From: Vicia villosa
Taxonomy: Eukaryota > Streptophyta > Magnoliopsida > Fabales > Fabaceae
Assembly: GCF_029867415.1 (NCBI RefSeq)
Contig: NC_081184.1
Coordinates: 77,970,364 to 78,034,363, forward strand
Direction of reading: 5' to 3'
DNA: 64,000 bases
Part shown: positions 25,049-36,728 of the stretch, in pieces
Layout of the letters: every line of letters begins with the position of its first letter
Numbering within the stretch: the first letter of the stretch is position 1
Made by a program: the position numbers and the translations under genes
Notes under the pieces: generated by a model
Database searches by the model: none
What the model was told of the DNA's origin: nothing
The model's input: the letters and a program-made list of their open reading frames with translations, nothing else

Positions 25049-25066
25049 TGGCGACTCTGCTGGGGA
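25049..25066 (+). other. primer-binding site, Ogre type
   Basis: TGGCGACTCTGCTGGGGA begins 2 bp after the 5' LTR. The same 18 bases follow the Ogre LTR at 44972-44989. Ogre PBSs are reported to match a tRNA-Arg; I could not verify the tRNA. Confidence 0.85.
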
Positions 25067-25072
25067 CGTCTC

Positions 25073-25088
25073 GACCTGTTGCTGGTCC
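25073..25088 (+). promoter_or_regulatory. leader hairpin motif shared with Ogre
   Basis: GACCTGTTGCTGGTCC, 6 bp after the PBS. GACC and GGTC can pair around a TGTTGCT loop. The identical 16 bases occur in the Ogre leader at 45033-45048. A packaging, dimerisation or priming role is inference. Confidence 0.6.
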
Positions 25089-26308
25089 GGACCTAGCGAG
25101 TCGATCCTAGCGCTTGTGTGTTTATCTTTGGGTGTTTTTATTGCTTTGCATATTTACCTGTTTGCATTGCATTCTATGTGCGCTTTTACTTTTCTGCATC
25201 ATATTCTGGACTGTCTGGATTTCTCTCTGTGGGTGGGTGTTTCAAGAGGTAAAAGGCCCAATACCCAGGCTATGAGTGATACCATAGGAACTAGGACTAG
25301 AGTGGCCGTGACGGACAGAAGGCGTATGCCTGATTGATCTGATCACGTATCCACGGGCAGAGCTTGGTGGAATGAGGCAATATCGTATGATAGCGCCTAC
25401 ATTCGATCCTCTGTTGGCTTTTTGACCTACCTTGGCCTAGATTTACCCGTGAGTGGGGCGGGAATCAATCATTGCTTAACAGGTACATTGATGGTGACTT
25501 TGGTTCTTGATCGAGGGTAACCGCTGTTCTTGTTCGAGGGTTAACATGGTTCCTGTTCATGGGGTACTATGGTTCTTGTTCGAGTGGTAATCTATGTTCT
25601 ATTCCAGTGTATTGGTGACTTTATGTTCTGGTTCCGATGGTAACTTGTTCCGTTGGTGACTTGTGGTTTGTGTGGTGGTCCGAAGCCATGCCGAACCTTT
25701 GAACCTTTGCCGTGTGATTTATTGGTATCCCAGATATATCCAGTATTGTGGTTCCCACCACCTTGCATCATTGCATGTTTACTTTCCAAAAAAATGATGT
25801 ACAAAAAATAACTAGCATAACTAGCATACATGTTCCTTTCATTTCCAAGGAATCATATCATTAAGCCGCGTGTCGAGCTTTTCCATCTCTTGCTTGCTAA
25901 AAAATTAAAACATGAGGATTCCTTGGAAATCGAATGAACATGGCATTGCATTCATATCATGCATCTCATACATTTCATTTATAATAGGTGTTCAAGATTG
26001 AGGATCTCTTATTCAGACTTGGTATTCTCACCAGACTCAGAGGCTTGATTTGTTCTTATTGTATGTTCAAAGATCATTCATGGAACAACTTTGTGGGGTG
26101 ACCAATATGAAAGCTCAGTTGAGGTTCTTTTTGAAGACTCGTCTTATGCTCATTTGCTTCCATGCTTGCTTTGTTTGCAACTGGTTAAGCTCCGCACTTT
26201 ATGGATGTCTACAGATTCTCTGCTTGATGATGATGACACTAGGTGTGAGTTCTATCCTGAGGTACCTGGTTATGATGTTAAGATCTTCAAGTCTTTGAAT
26301 TTGTTTGG

Positions 26309-27231
26309 GGCTCCCGCACGAGGGATAAGCAAGACATTGTCTATCTTGAGTATTGCACCATTTGCATTGCTCGAATCCCTAAAGCACTTACAAATTCCGT
26401 GTGACTTCGCCGGAATCTTCTACCAGACAGTAATCAAGAGTGATCTGCAAAGGCACACCTCTCATTCTCAAGGTTCTGCTTTATATTCCGAGTCACCTCC
26501 TCCTCCTGGAGTTTCCTTGTCGCTAGCATTTTCTTGTCAACAGAGACGGAAGAGAAACAAGTTGACGTACTCCTAATGCCTTTTATCTGAGTTGCTTCCT
26601 TGCTTGTGGGAATTTCGGTTGGTTGAGATTCGTGCTTTGGGTGTTTCTCACCACGTATAGCTCTCCTGATATTGATGACAATACTCAGTGTTTTCCATTC
26701 TCGGGGCACCTGATCATAATGTCTAGCCTTACAAGGTGTTGAGGTACCAGGAATCCAGAACTGCTTAATGAAGAGATGTTTAAGTTCATTCATAATGGTT
26801 TCTACTAGTCAATCCCATTTCATATGCTGCAATTGGAATGTTTGGTCTTTCTCGAGGAAGTAACTCATGAGAATCACTTGCAACTTGTACTGTCAGAGGC
26901 TTCCTTCCCAACAACCATTGTGTGTTCCAAGTAATGACTTTGATGGCCAAGCGTCAGATGTTATTGTTGTTCGCCGATAGCAATACAAAGTTCCTCCACT
27001 TCATGATGGTGATTTCTGTTTCAGCAGCTATATTTAGGGCTCCCGACCGAGGGATAAGCAAGACTCCGTGTTCTTGAGTTCGCATCATTGGCAGCTCAAA
27101 TCCCTAAAGCATTCACAAACTCCCGCCGCTGTTGTTTGGGGATCCCGACCGAGGGATAAGCAAGACACCTTATATCTTGAGTTTGTGCACCACTGGCACA
27201 GATCAAATCCCTAAAGCTGAGCACTTACAAC
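26309..27231 (+). repeat. three dispersed copies of a ~95-bp repeat
   Basis: Copies at about 26309-26399, 27038-27125 and 27138-27231. Each has a GGCTCCCGACCGAGGGATAA-like start, a CTTGAGT centre and ATCCCTAAAGC...CACTTACAA near the end. The last two are nearly contiguous. Confidence 0.8.
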
Positions 27232-28162
27232 TTTTGTATGGCCTCGTAACGCTTGATGTTTTCCACTATGGGGCACTTGGTTATCTGATTGAAGGTTGAC
27301 ATTCATTTAGAGACAAATTACAAGACCTGATTGATTCAGAGGCTATCACATTCGCACCTGAAGTCCAGAATTGAAGTTCTCCTTTGACTTAGCGGATCTT
27401 CTGAAGCAATACGTCCATACGGAGAGGATCTCCTCAACATTGGCAACTGCTGAATCATCATGCATGTTCATGTTTAAACTTTCTTGTTTTGTTCAATACT
27501 GTTGTATGTAAAACTTGTTTGTTTTTGAACTATAATCATAATGCATGGGATATGTTTATCTTGAAATAATCCATTCGCTTTTGCTCTTATATGTTTTTCT
27601 ACGCTTTTTGTGATACCTAACTCTTGTTAACAAAGCATGATAACTCCGTAGGGAGAATGATGAGCATAATACCAATAACCTCAAATGGTATGCTTTTGAG
27701 TAGAACCCTGTTGATGATGTACAGGCATTGTTTCAAATTCCTAAACACTGGAGATATAAGGGAGATAGACCCTCGTTAACCCCTCTGAGCCTTCGAAGTA
27801 GGAGTTTCTTTTCTAAAAAAAACCCTAACATTCAACCCAGGGGCGGGTAGTATTCAGTTAACCTGATTGAGCATTCAAAATTCATCAGGAGCATGCATCT
27901 AAAGATACAACAATGGTTATCTTTCAACAGATTGAGGAAATTCAAATCCACAACGATTATCCCTCACCTCAGGAGGTTGAGACATCAAAATTATCCCTCG
28001 CCTCCGGAGGTTGAGATCAACATCAAAGTCGCTGTGGTTTATCCCTCACATCATGAGGTCAAAGGATGACGATACCACAATGGTAATTCTTCATCTACCA
28101 AGAATTCAGGCAGTCACGATCACTTCCAATAAAGCAAAGGTAGTGCGGGATCACACGACTTG

Positions 28163-28252
28163 TCAAAAAAAAAGGAGAAAGAAAGAAAAGAAGAAAAAAA
28201 ATAAGAAAAAGAAAGAAAAAAAAGAAAAAAAAAAGGAAAAAAGAGGAAATGA
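28163..28252 (+). repeat. ~90-nt polypurine stretch
   Basis: Almost unbroken A/G (GGAGAAAGAAAGAAAAGAAG and similar), interrupted by only one or two T residues. It gives a spurious Lys-rich frame on the plus strand and a Phe-rich frame on the minus strand. Confidence 0.85.
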
Positions 28253-29340
28253 TAATGAAATTGTTAATCAAGGACAAAGTCGTGTGATGTTAAATCAGGG
28301 GATCAAGAAAGGTGAAGTGATTGTCGTGTCCAGAAGACTTCATTGACTCCTCAATCATATCAAAATCCTCTTGAAAGATGGGTGCTCGTGTCAAGTTAAC
28401 TGAACTTAGGACTGGAGAACATCACGGAGGGGGTGGGCACCAAATAATTTGAGCCTAAAATCCTTTTTTCTTAAACCGTGAACCTGGCCACGTTACAACC
28501 CTTAAAAGTCCTAACTGAAGCATGGGTTAATTCGAAAGCAGACTATACACGAGAATACGGTAAGCTGACTCCTAGGAGATTTGCTAAAACGTTTGAGTTG
28601 GTATCACACCATCGTTTCTTTCTTTCATAAAAAACTCGATGTTACGACATCCTTTCAAAAAGTTCTTTAAACTTCGAGACAAACATACTCTTTGCATTAG
28701 AATTATATTTCTCATAATAAACATTCTTTGCATATGAACAAGTGCTTGACATCAAGAAGGTTTCCATCATGAACTTCTGATGAAAAGTTTTATCCTCCCG
28801 AAGGACAAGTTGTCTTCCGAACTCCGTTGAGCAGAGGCAGCAATATTTCAAAGTCTGATCCCCTCAGGGGCACAAAAGCATTTGATCACTTTGTCGAGCA
28901 AGTTTTCACTCAATCTGAAATCTCTCAAAATGCAAAGCAATCAGGGGCATTCACCCAAGCATATCTGAAGCTACCTCCAATACAGGTCAGACAGGGGCAT
29001 GGTTCCAAAGTTCATGATACTGGGGCAAGTTGGCTATGATAGCATGAATCTCAAGAAATCTTTACGAGACAAATTTCTTCAAAGTCCTTAAGGCTGGGGC
29101 AAAACACTATGCAGTGGCATTCTTTCCTCATCATGAGGTGTTCAGATTAAAGTTTAGATGTGAGCTAAGCAACTTATGAACTTGAGAACCGTCAAGGTCG
29201 TCATCCTCAATGGTCTGAAGCTGAAAGTTCGATCTTTAGTGGCATCTCTTTGCATTTCAGTGTGATTTTCAAAACCCTTCCAGAGGTTGCAACCGTTGGT
29301 TATTGGTATCCCTTAACTAGAGTCCTGTTATGTGGACATC

Positions 29341-29765
29341 AAATTCCTTTGCTTTCCGACCCTCAAGTCGTGAGTTTCTAACCCTCGTGTTGTGATTCCT
29401 TTGCTTTCCGACCCTCGAGTCGTGAGTTTCCAACCCTTGTGTTGTGATTCCTCTCCTTTCTGACCCTCGTGTTGTGAGTTTATCTCCTTTCCGACCCTCG
29501 CGTCGTGAGTTTACCTCCTTTCCGACCCTCGCGTCGTGAGTTTATCTCCTTTCCGACCCTCGAGTCGTGAGTTTACCTCTTTTCCGACCCTCGTGTCGTG
29601 AGTTTACCTTCTTTCCGACCCTCGTGTCGTGAGTTTACCTTCTTTCCGACCCTCGTGTCGTGAGTTTACCTCCTTTCCGACCCTCGAGTCGTGAGTTTGA
29701 TTCCTTTCCGACCCTCGAGTCGTGAGTTTACAACCATTCGTTGTCTTTCCGACCTTCGTGTCATG
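29341..29765 (+). repeat. 31-bp tandem repeat array
   Basis: About 14 units of TTTCCGACCCTCGNGTCGTG plus AGTTTACCTCC, with a fixed 31-bp period in the centre (29460-29700) and more diverged units at both ends. The core alternates CGAGTCG, CGTGTCG and CGCGTCG. Confidence 0.92.
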
Positions 29766-31339
29766 GATTTCCAACAGTTGCAGATAGTTGTCATATACAC
29801 TCCAATGTGTCTGTAAGCCCATTACTTGATTGGCATCTTTAAAATCAATACGAATATGCAGAACACTATTGAAAGCCAATATCTGTTTGGTCCCTTTGAA
29901 GTCAACACTTGCTTGACCCCTTAAGCTCACTTCCTGGTGGCATTCTCTTGGAGAACCAACGCTTGTTTGATGCTCCGCCCGATACTTGTTTGGTGTTCTA
30001 ATCCCTTCTTGCCTATCAACTCATTGAATCCATTGCCTGTATGGAAAGTTTCAAAGCCAAGATGTCTGACAATCTGTTTGTTCTTGCATTTGCCCATTGT
30101 GGGTGAACATCACTATCCTCTGCCATGTGAGGAAATCTTGTGGGTGTCATGCTATAGCCTGGGGCATTCTCATCTGTGTATCTCGCGGGTACATCCTTTC
30201 GAGTACACCATGTCAGCACAATGGCGGATCTAGCCAAGTGAGAGATTCTCATTCCCCAGCTGAGTACATTCAGATGAGACTTTCTTTGTTCCAAGATTCT
30301 CATATCCTCAGCAAAGCACATCTCAATGCAATCTCCGTGCTTCAGAAGTCTTATTCCCCAGTGGAATGCCTTCTCCTCAGTTGAGTCAGGGCTGAAGGAT
30401 ATCTAATTCCCCAACAAGCTCTTAATGAGGTTCCTTGCTCGAATTCCTCATTTCCCCAGTAGAATGTTTCTCTCCCCAACGGATTGACATGTTTTCCCCA
30501 GGAGAGTTATCTTATTCCCCAGTGGAGTGGTCTTAACAAGAGGTTCTTATGCCGAGTTCCTTATCCCCAGCGGATCTTTCATCTCCCTAGTGGATCGCTA
30601 TGAAGAAGTATTCATCTTCTCCACTGAATTCTTTTCCTCAGCGGAGATACATGTGCATCCTCAGCAGAATCTGTGTCCTTCGAGGATTTCCCCAGCGGAA
30701 TGCGTTCTACACAAGCAAGTTGGTTACTCCTCATCAGAGTTATCTTCATGACTTGCCCTTATCTTCACATCCCCAGTGTGTCGAGAATTTGCTTCTCCAG
30801 TGAAGTTGCCAGGGTATTCCCTAAGCAGATAATTGGGATGTTCTAAATCCCCAAGCAGGAATTATCCCCCAATCAGAGCTCACGTCTAGATTTGATCATC
30901 TCTAGCAGATTTTCGATCCATCTTTGTCAGCTCGCAGTTTGTGACCCTTGGTCACTCATCTTGTCCTCCCCGCAGAGTTCTATACTCTCTCCAGGACTGC
31001 TTCAGCAATTCAGTGCTCCTCCGCTGTCTCCCTAAGCAGCGTCAGAATCATGCATCATTCGCATTGCATTCTCAAAGCGTATTGCGTCTTCCTTCTCCGG
31101 AATGTTATTCCATATACATTCATACGTGCATCATGCATAAATCATATCATATTTGTTTCTTTCTGCAGGAAAGTTATCAAGATACAAATGCCTCCTAGAG
31201 AGCAACTCGCCTAATCCTTACAGGCGCTTATCCTGATGTCTAAATCAGAAGAAGTTTGTCTCCCTCTCCCTGACATTGTCAGATTAGATGAAAGTCATGC
31301 TTATTCCCGATGTCCTCAAATCGGTTGAAGATATTTGTT

Positions 31340-32090
31340 CCTATCCTGATTCCAGTTCAGTTGAGGGAACCGCCTCCGGATCTCGTCGATCTTCCTAAGG
31401 AGCAAGCCACTGATGCCCAGATCAGATGGAGATATCTGCCTGATTGACGTTTTCAATCAGAAGAGGATTGTTCTACTTATTTTCTGGCATCGCGCCCAGA
31501 TCAGTTTAAATACTTCCTTTCCCGGCGCACACAGTTCGGAAGAGATATCCGTTCCTATTCCTGATAAATCAGACTTTCAGTTGAGGAACCGCCTCCGGAT
31601 CTCGTCGATCTTACGAAGAAGCAAGCCACTGATACCCAGATCAGATGGAGATATCTGCCTGATTGACTTTGTCATTCAGAAGAGGATTGTTCTACTTATT
31701 TTCTAGCATCGAGCCTAGATCAGTTAAAGACTTCCTTTCCCGGCGTACACAGTTCGGAAGAGATATTGTTCCTATTCCTGATAAACCAGACTTTCAGTTG
31801 AGGGAACCGCCTCCGGATCTCGTCGATCTTACGAAGGAGCAAGCCGCTGATAACCAAATCAGTTGGAATATCTGCCTGATGATTTAATTGCATCAGATGG
31901 AGATGTCGCCTTGGTGCCCAGACCAGAGATATTTACTACCCATTGATGCCCAGATCAGCCGGAATATCTCATTTCGATTTCCAGATCGACTTAGACATCT
32001 ATCCCCGATTCCTGTTCGGAAGACATCTGCTACGCCTGATGCCCAGATCAGTCGAGATGTTCCTTCTCTTGATGCCCAGATCAATTGAAG
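31340..32090 (+). repeat. ~219-bp tandem repeat array
   Basis: Two full units and partial flanking ones. The marker GAACCGCCTCCGGATCTCGT recurs at about 31366, 31585 and 31804, and CAGATCAGATGGAGATATCT recurs between them. Shorter GATGCCCAGATCAG words continue to about 32090. Confidence 0.88.
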
Positions 32091-32332
32091 TTTTTCCCCC
32101 TGCCTGTGGGGTTGCCTGTTCCTTCTTATCGCAAGTTGGAGCTGTTTAATTATCATATCAATGGAAGTTTTTTCTCCCTGCTTGCGGGGTGGTACATTCC
32201 TTCTTATTGCAAGATGGGATCTTCTATTGATCAAGAGCGCAAATTTTCGAGTTCATTCTGGTATTCAATCTCCTTCCACCTCAACGGTTCGAAACTTTCG
32301 TTTCTCACTCGTCAAGTTCAAGAAGTTTGAAT

Positions 32333-32340
32333 AGGGGCAG
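32333..32340 (+). other. polypurine tract of the 15.8 kb element
   Basis: AGGGGCAG immediately before the 3' LTR. Confidence 0.8.
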
Positions 32341-32341
32341 C

Positions 32342-35300
32342 TGTTGCACCCCAAAATTTGCCCTCTTTCTCTGTGCTATAAGTTATCAAAGACGTTTATT
32401 TCGTCGGCCAAAAATCAAGAAAATAATATAAAATTTCTCATTTGAGTGCTTGAATTTGTGGAGGTTCGATTGAGGATTAGTTGACTTATATATTGAGGTT
32501 TTCTCTACGCCTCAAATTCTTTTTTTCCTCAAGGATTCTTCAATGTATCATTTGTTGTTGTGATTTAAAGTACAAGTGCAAGTCATGGCATATAAGACAA
32601 AATTGTACGTTCATTGGGTAGGCATGTGTATTCTCTCATTTGTTTAGATTGTAATGTGAGGTGAATTGGATTTTGATGATCGAAGCTAAAGGCCATTAAG
32701 AATGCAAGATGTTTTGTTGATTCAATTTATTCCATAAATTCAAATCTGTGGTCAAGATTGATCAATCGGATCCAAGTTCTTAAGCATTGGTGTGGGATTT
32801 CTTAAAACTCAAGTTACAAATACAAAGAGGCATATATCAAACATTCAAATTTCAAGAACATAATTTTTACTTGTCATTCAAACCATATCAAATTTCATTA
32901 CAAAAATACTCAAATCCACAAATCCTTCACAAAAGTTACAAAAGTCCAAGTTTACAATTACAACATTCAAGTCCATCCACAAATTACACAAATTTGCACA
33001 GGAAAAACCCCATACATATTTGCACTAAGACTAAGTTTTCAGGGAATGCTTTCAAATCTTCAACACCGGCAGCTCCACGTTTTTTCGGCAAGATTTTCAA
33101 TCAATTTGAGCCATCCAAAACCTGCATAATTCAAAAGCTGAACCATGAGTCTTCAGCACATAGCAGACCAAAGGACCAGTTCAATAAAAAAAAAACCGAG
33201 CCAAAATCACTACAAGAAGAAAAGGATCAGTGGAGAAAATCAGGAGAAAAACCACATAACAGAATTCCAAAGAAGATGTAACAAACCTCTGAGTTCAGAA
33301 AACCTCCATTTTCAATCTTCACGCTACCTCCACCTTCAATCTTCACCTCATGACAGAAAACTTCACCATTGCTCTTCATTCATCACTACCTTCAACCACA
33401 AAACCATATAACAGAATCAGAGCATAACAGAATGGAGGAGGAGGGTAGAAAAACGCAAGAAAAAACGTAACAAACTCGACTCACTTGGTAACAAACTCGA
33501 GGACCTCTCTCTCAAGTTTCTTCCCGAATTCTCTCTCTCTTTTCCATCGGAATCACCATAACCGAATCGTAAAACCTTCTCTATTCTTCTTCGACCTCGA
33601 TAACCTTCATCATCATCATCATCATCTTCATCAACTCTGAATTCAGGGAGAAGAACAAGAGGTTGAGAATCAGAAAATTGAAAGAAAATCGGAAAGAAGG
33701 AGAAGAGAAACGTAACAAACCGTTTTGAATCGGAGAAACACGTTTCAAACATCAATCTTCATCTTTCTCTCGATAACCATTCATTCACCAAAAGTCTCGA
33801 AGACTCTCTCGATTCTCTTCCACTCTACACAATCAGCTTCTTCATTCGTGTAAATCATCACCTTCGCGAAAGCATCTTCAATCGTTCATCCTTCATAGAT
33901 TCTTCGTCAAAGAAATTCGCAACAGAAAATCTCCATAAACTCTACTTCGATCTTCATCCTCATTTTCATCAAATCTGCAATTAACAACAATAATACGCCT
34001 CCATCAATAATCAGTAATCAAATCGCAAAGAAGAAGTGAGAAGAGGAAGAAAGAACTGAGAGCGAGAGATGAGCGACGAGAGAGATGGTTTCGAGCGAGG
34101 GAGAACCAAGGACGAAGAGGAAGAAGAGAGTGGTGATGTTTGTCGCCGGTGACTGAGTGATACGTCGGATGTGGTAGCTGTCGCGCCGTCGTGAAAGAGA
34201 GGGAGATGAGTTCAGGGAGGGCCGCCGCCGCCGCCGCCGTCGCCTGAGTGTGAGGAGGGAGAACTAAGACTCCAATGGCCATTCACGTAAACCTTTAACC
34301 CTAATCCCTTTCTTTCAATTGTTTTTTCTGTTAATTGGTTTTGTTGATAATTGAATCTTAATTGTGAATAAAACCTGATGAATAGGATTAATGCATTTGT
34401 TAATTGATATTAACATAGAAATCTGAATAATCAAATTTGCAAATAAGCTGTAATGTTGGATCAATTGGTTGAATCCCATGGGCCTCACACGAAATTCTGA
34501 TTCATACACCCCCTCATTGAGCCCGTGTACCATTTTTTTGTGGATGGCTTGAATTCAAACAAAAAGAAGCTATTGGACTAGATTCAGTGGGCCTGCGCCC
34601 CTTTCTGTCTGCACCATATTTTCACTCAATAAACCTTCTGACTCCATTTTAATTCATGCTTTAGAACTAGTTTTTCTTCATTTCTTTTTTAGTAATAAAA
34701 ATACCATGAAAACATTATATTTGATTAGTTTGTAGCATGATAAAAAATGAATAAAAACATGTATTCTTTTCTAGTTAGAATTAGATTTTTGTTTCCTATA
34801 TTTGTTTTAGATGATAAAAAATAATAAAAACATGTAATATTTTCTTTGTTAGATTTTTAATATTTTGTACATAGTTTTGTTCTTTTACTTTGAGATAAAA
34901 ATGCCACAAAAAACAATTTGCTCTTGTTAGATTTCGCTTTAGAATTTACTTAGAATTTAATTTCTATTATTTTCTATGGCGGATGCGTGTTTCCTTGTTA
35001 CTACTGATTTGTTTGCTGAGATGTGTGAGGTACTTCGAGAGAGCCTTCGACTGCGATTCGACTTGCTACGTGTTCCACTTTATTTGTGGGACATGATTTC
35101 GCTTCCGGTGCGATTGATTTGCGTCGTGTTCCACTTTATTTGTGGGACACAAACTGCTTCCCGACGGGATTCATCTGGTCTCTCAATCATTGAGATGTAT
35201 ACTCCTGTATTGTCTGGATCGTTTCTCTTGCAGGTTGCTCGTGTGGTTATGCTCGACGCGTGCCACATGTCGCTTGTAACTTTGCTTGATGATGGCTTTC

Positions 35301-36616
35301 ACGACGACACTTTCTGACTCGATGTGCTTGATGATGGCTTACGCGAAGTACTTCGGACTTCTCTGCTTACGCTTGCTAGCTCATTGCGGATTTGCTATCC
35401 GTTTGGTATTGTCTCCCGTTTCCTTTTATTTCTCTTGCACTTTATCGCTTTCTCGCATCATCCTTTAACATGAGAAGTAGGACCTGGACATGCATCTGGC
35501 CAAGCCCTCGAAAGAGGCTCTGTTTTTGTTGGTGTGTTTACATTTGTGCTTTGCGGCAGGGAGTCACGGTGTAATAAGTCCTATATGGCACTCCGTTAAG
35601 TCCTCATGGAAGGCACGCGGAAAGGGTTAGCAATCAACCCCCGCCTAGTCTCATCGAGTCTGTTCAGTATGCGCACGCTACGCGTTGCTCGCTTCTGAAC
35701 CTGCACAAGATCTTGTTATCGAGTATGTCAGGAAAAGGGTTCATGTAGCCGGACCCCCGCCTTTCCTATAGCTTGCGTCGCTCGACGTTGATGCTCGGTG
35801 TACGCACGCACCGTTTTCCTTTACGATCCGTGACGGCTTGGTTGCTGAGAGGGGTCCGCCCTCTTGTCTATGGCCCGATCATTTTCACGAGGTCTAATGC
35901 TTGGTTGACTTGGGTTGAGTTGCTCCCCTTGGCTATGGCGGGACCGCTTTTCTACCATTCAGTCAGTACCGTTGGTTTGTTTGCTTTACGAGTGGATGCT
36001 CGTTTGTGTGCTCATTGTTTGCTTTCGCCTTTTCCCTCATAGGTTGTTAGCTTATCCTAGACTTGTACCCTTTGTATGATAACATTAGGTAGCAAGCTTT
36101 CCCCCTTAGCTTAGGTCTTCCTCATGCATTCTTTAAAACACAAACCACACTCTTTGATTTTCTTTTCTTAAGAACTTGTTATTTCCGCTCCATTCCCAGC
36201 ATAAGCCTCCAAAGGTCGAGCAGCGGAGTGTGAATGTAACCTGTTCACCTAAAAAACACAAAACAAACAGAAATTAGTTAGCCGAGCTACGGTAGCTCTG
36301 ATTCTGCAAAACAGATACGTAGGCAGGGGGTTAGGGCCCGTGCGAGCATAATCCTTTCTTTTCCCTACATTCTGCATTCATTTTAGTCCAGATTAGCGCA
36401 ATTTGCTTACACACCCATAGATATAGACACAAGCGTGGATACCATCGAGTACGATGGGCGCGAGGGGTGCTAATACCTTCCCCTCGCGTAACCGACTCCC
36501 TTACCCTTTTTCTCTGGTCGTGAGACCGTTGTTTGGTTTTGTGGTTTGCTGGCATTCCCTTCCTTTTCAGGATAAATATGTTAGTGGCGACTCTGTTAAT
36601 TTTCGCGGTAGCGACA
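32342..36616 (+). repeat. 3' LTR of the 15.8 kb element
   Basis: 4,275 bp, partner of 20772-25046, followed by the CTATG duplication. Differences from the 5' copy include a cluster near 32526 (CCTC for AAATA-type sequence) and point changes near 36327-36332 and 36466. Confidence 0.95.
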
Positions 36617-36728
36617 CTATGCATCACTTTTTTTATTTCTATGTAGTATGTAGCCATTTTGGCAAAATTAATATTTTGGAATGAAATATATATTCACCAT
36701 TTTAGCTTATAACATTGATTTATGATAT

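Larger units (their letters stand above)
25089..32332 (+). other. repeat-rich, apparently non-coding interior of the 15.8 kb element
   Basis: No protein family is recognisable. The longest open frame (26091-26576, 161 codons) matches nothing I know. Contents in order: degenerate TGGTTCTTGTTCGAG-like repeats (25490-25670); a 14-bp inverted repeat (25841/25917); three ~95-bp repeats with GAGGGATAAGCAAGAC (26309-27231); TTATCCCTCRCCTC repeats (27955-28060); a ~90-nt purine tract (28163-28252); a 31-bp tandem array (29341-29765); many CCCCAGYGGA words (30250-30860); a ~219-bp tandem array (31340-32090); then the purine tract before the 3' LTR. Confidence 0.75.
20772..36616 (+). mobile_element. 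15.8 kb non-autonomous LTR retrotransposon (LARD-like, Ogre-related)
   Basis: Complete element with two 4,275-bp LTRs, PBS, PPT and exact 5-bp duplications CTATG (20767-20771 and 36617-36621). The LTRs begin TGTTGCACCCC and end GCGACA. By eye they differ at roughly 15-20 positions over 4.3 kb, so the insertion is recent. The 7,295-bp interior has no gag, protease, RT, RNase H or integrase signature in any frame and is made largely of short tandem repeats. That is the definition of a large retrotransposon derivative. Its PBS and a leader hairpin motif are shared with the coding Ogre element in this window, so Ogre-type proteins are plausible helpers. The element sits in the spacer downstream of the Tat integrase. 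Confidence 0.93.

Noticed and set aside
26091..26576. 161-codon frame in the interior of the 15.8 kb element
   Set aside because: It overlaps one of the ~95-bp repeats, has no domain I recognise and no partner gag/pol. I keep it as non-coding unless a profile search says otherwise.
28011..28346. Lys-rich 111-codon frame
   Set aside because: Product of the polypurine stretch.
29330..29770. Possible CRISPR-like array
   Set aside because: The units are contiguous 31-bp tandem repeats without unique spacers, in a plant retroelement.
29604..29930. Minus-strand frame with repeated GKEVNSRHEGRK-like peptide
   Set aside because: Translation of the 31-bp tandem array; 31 is not a multiple of three, so the frame is accidental.
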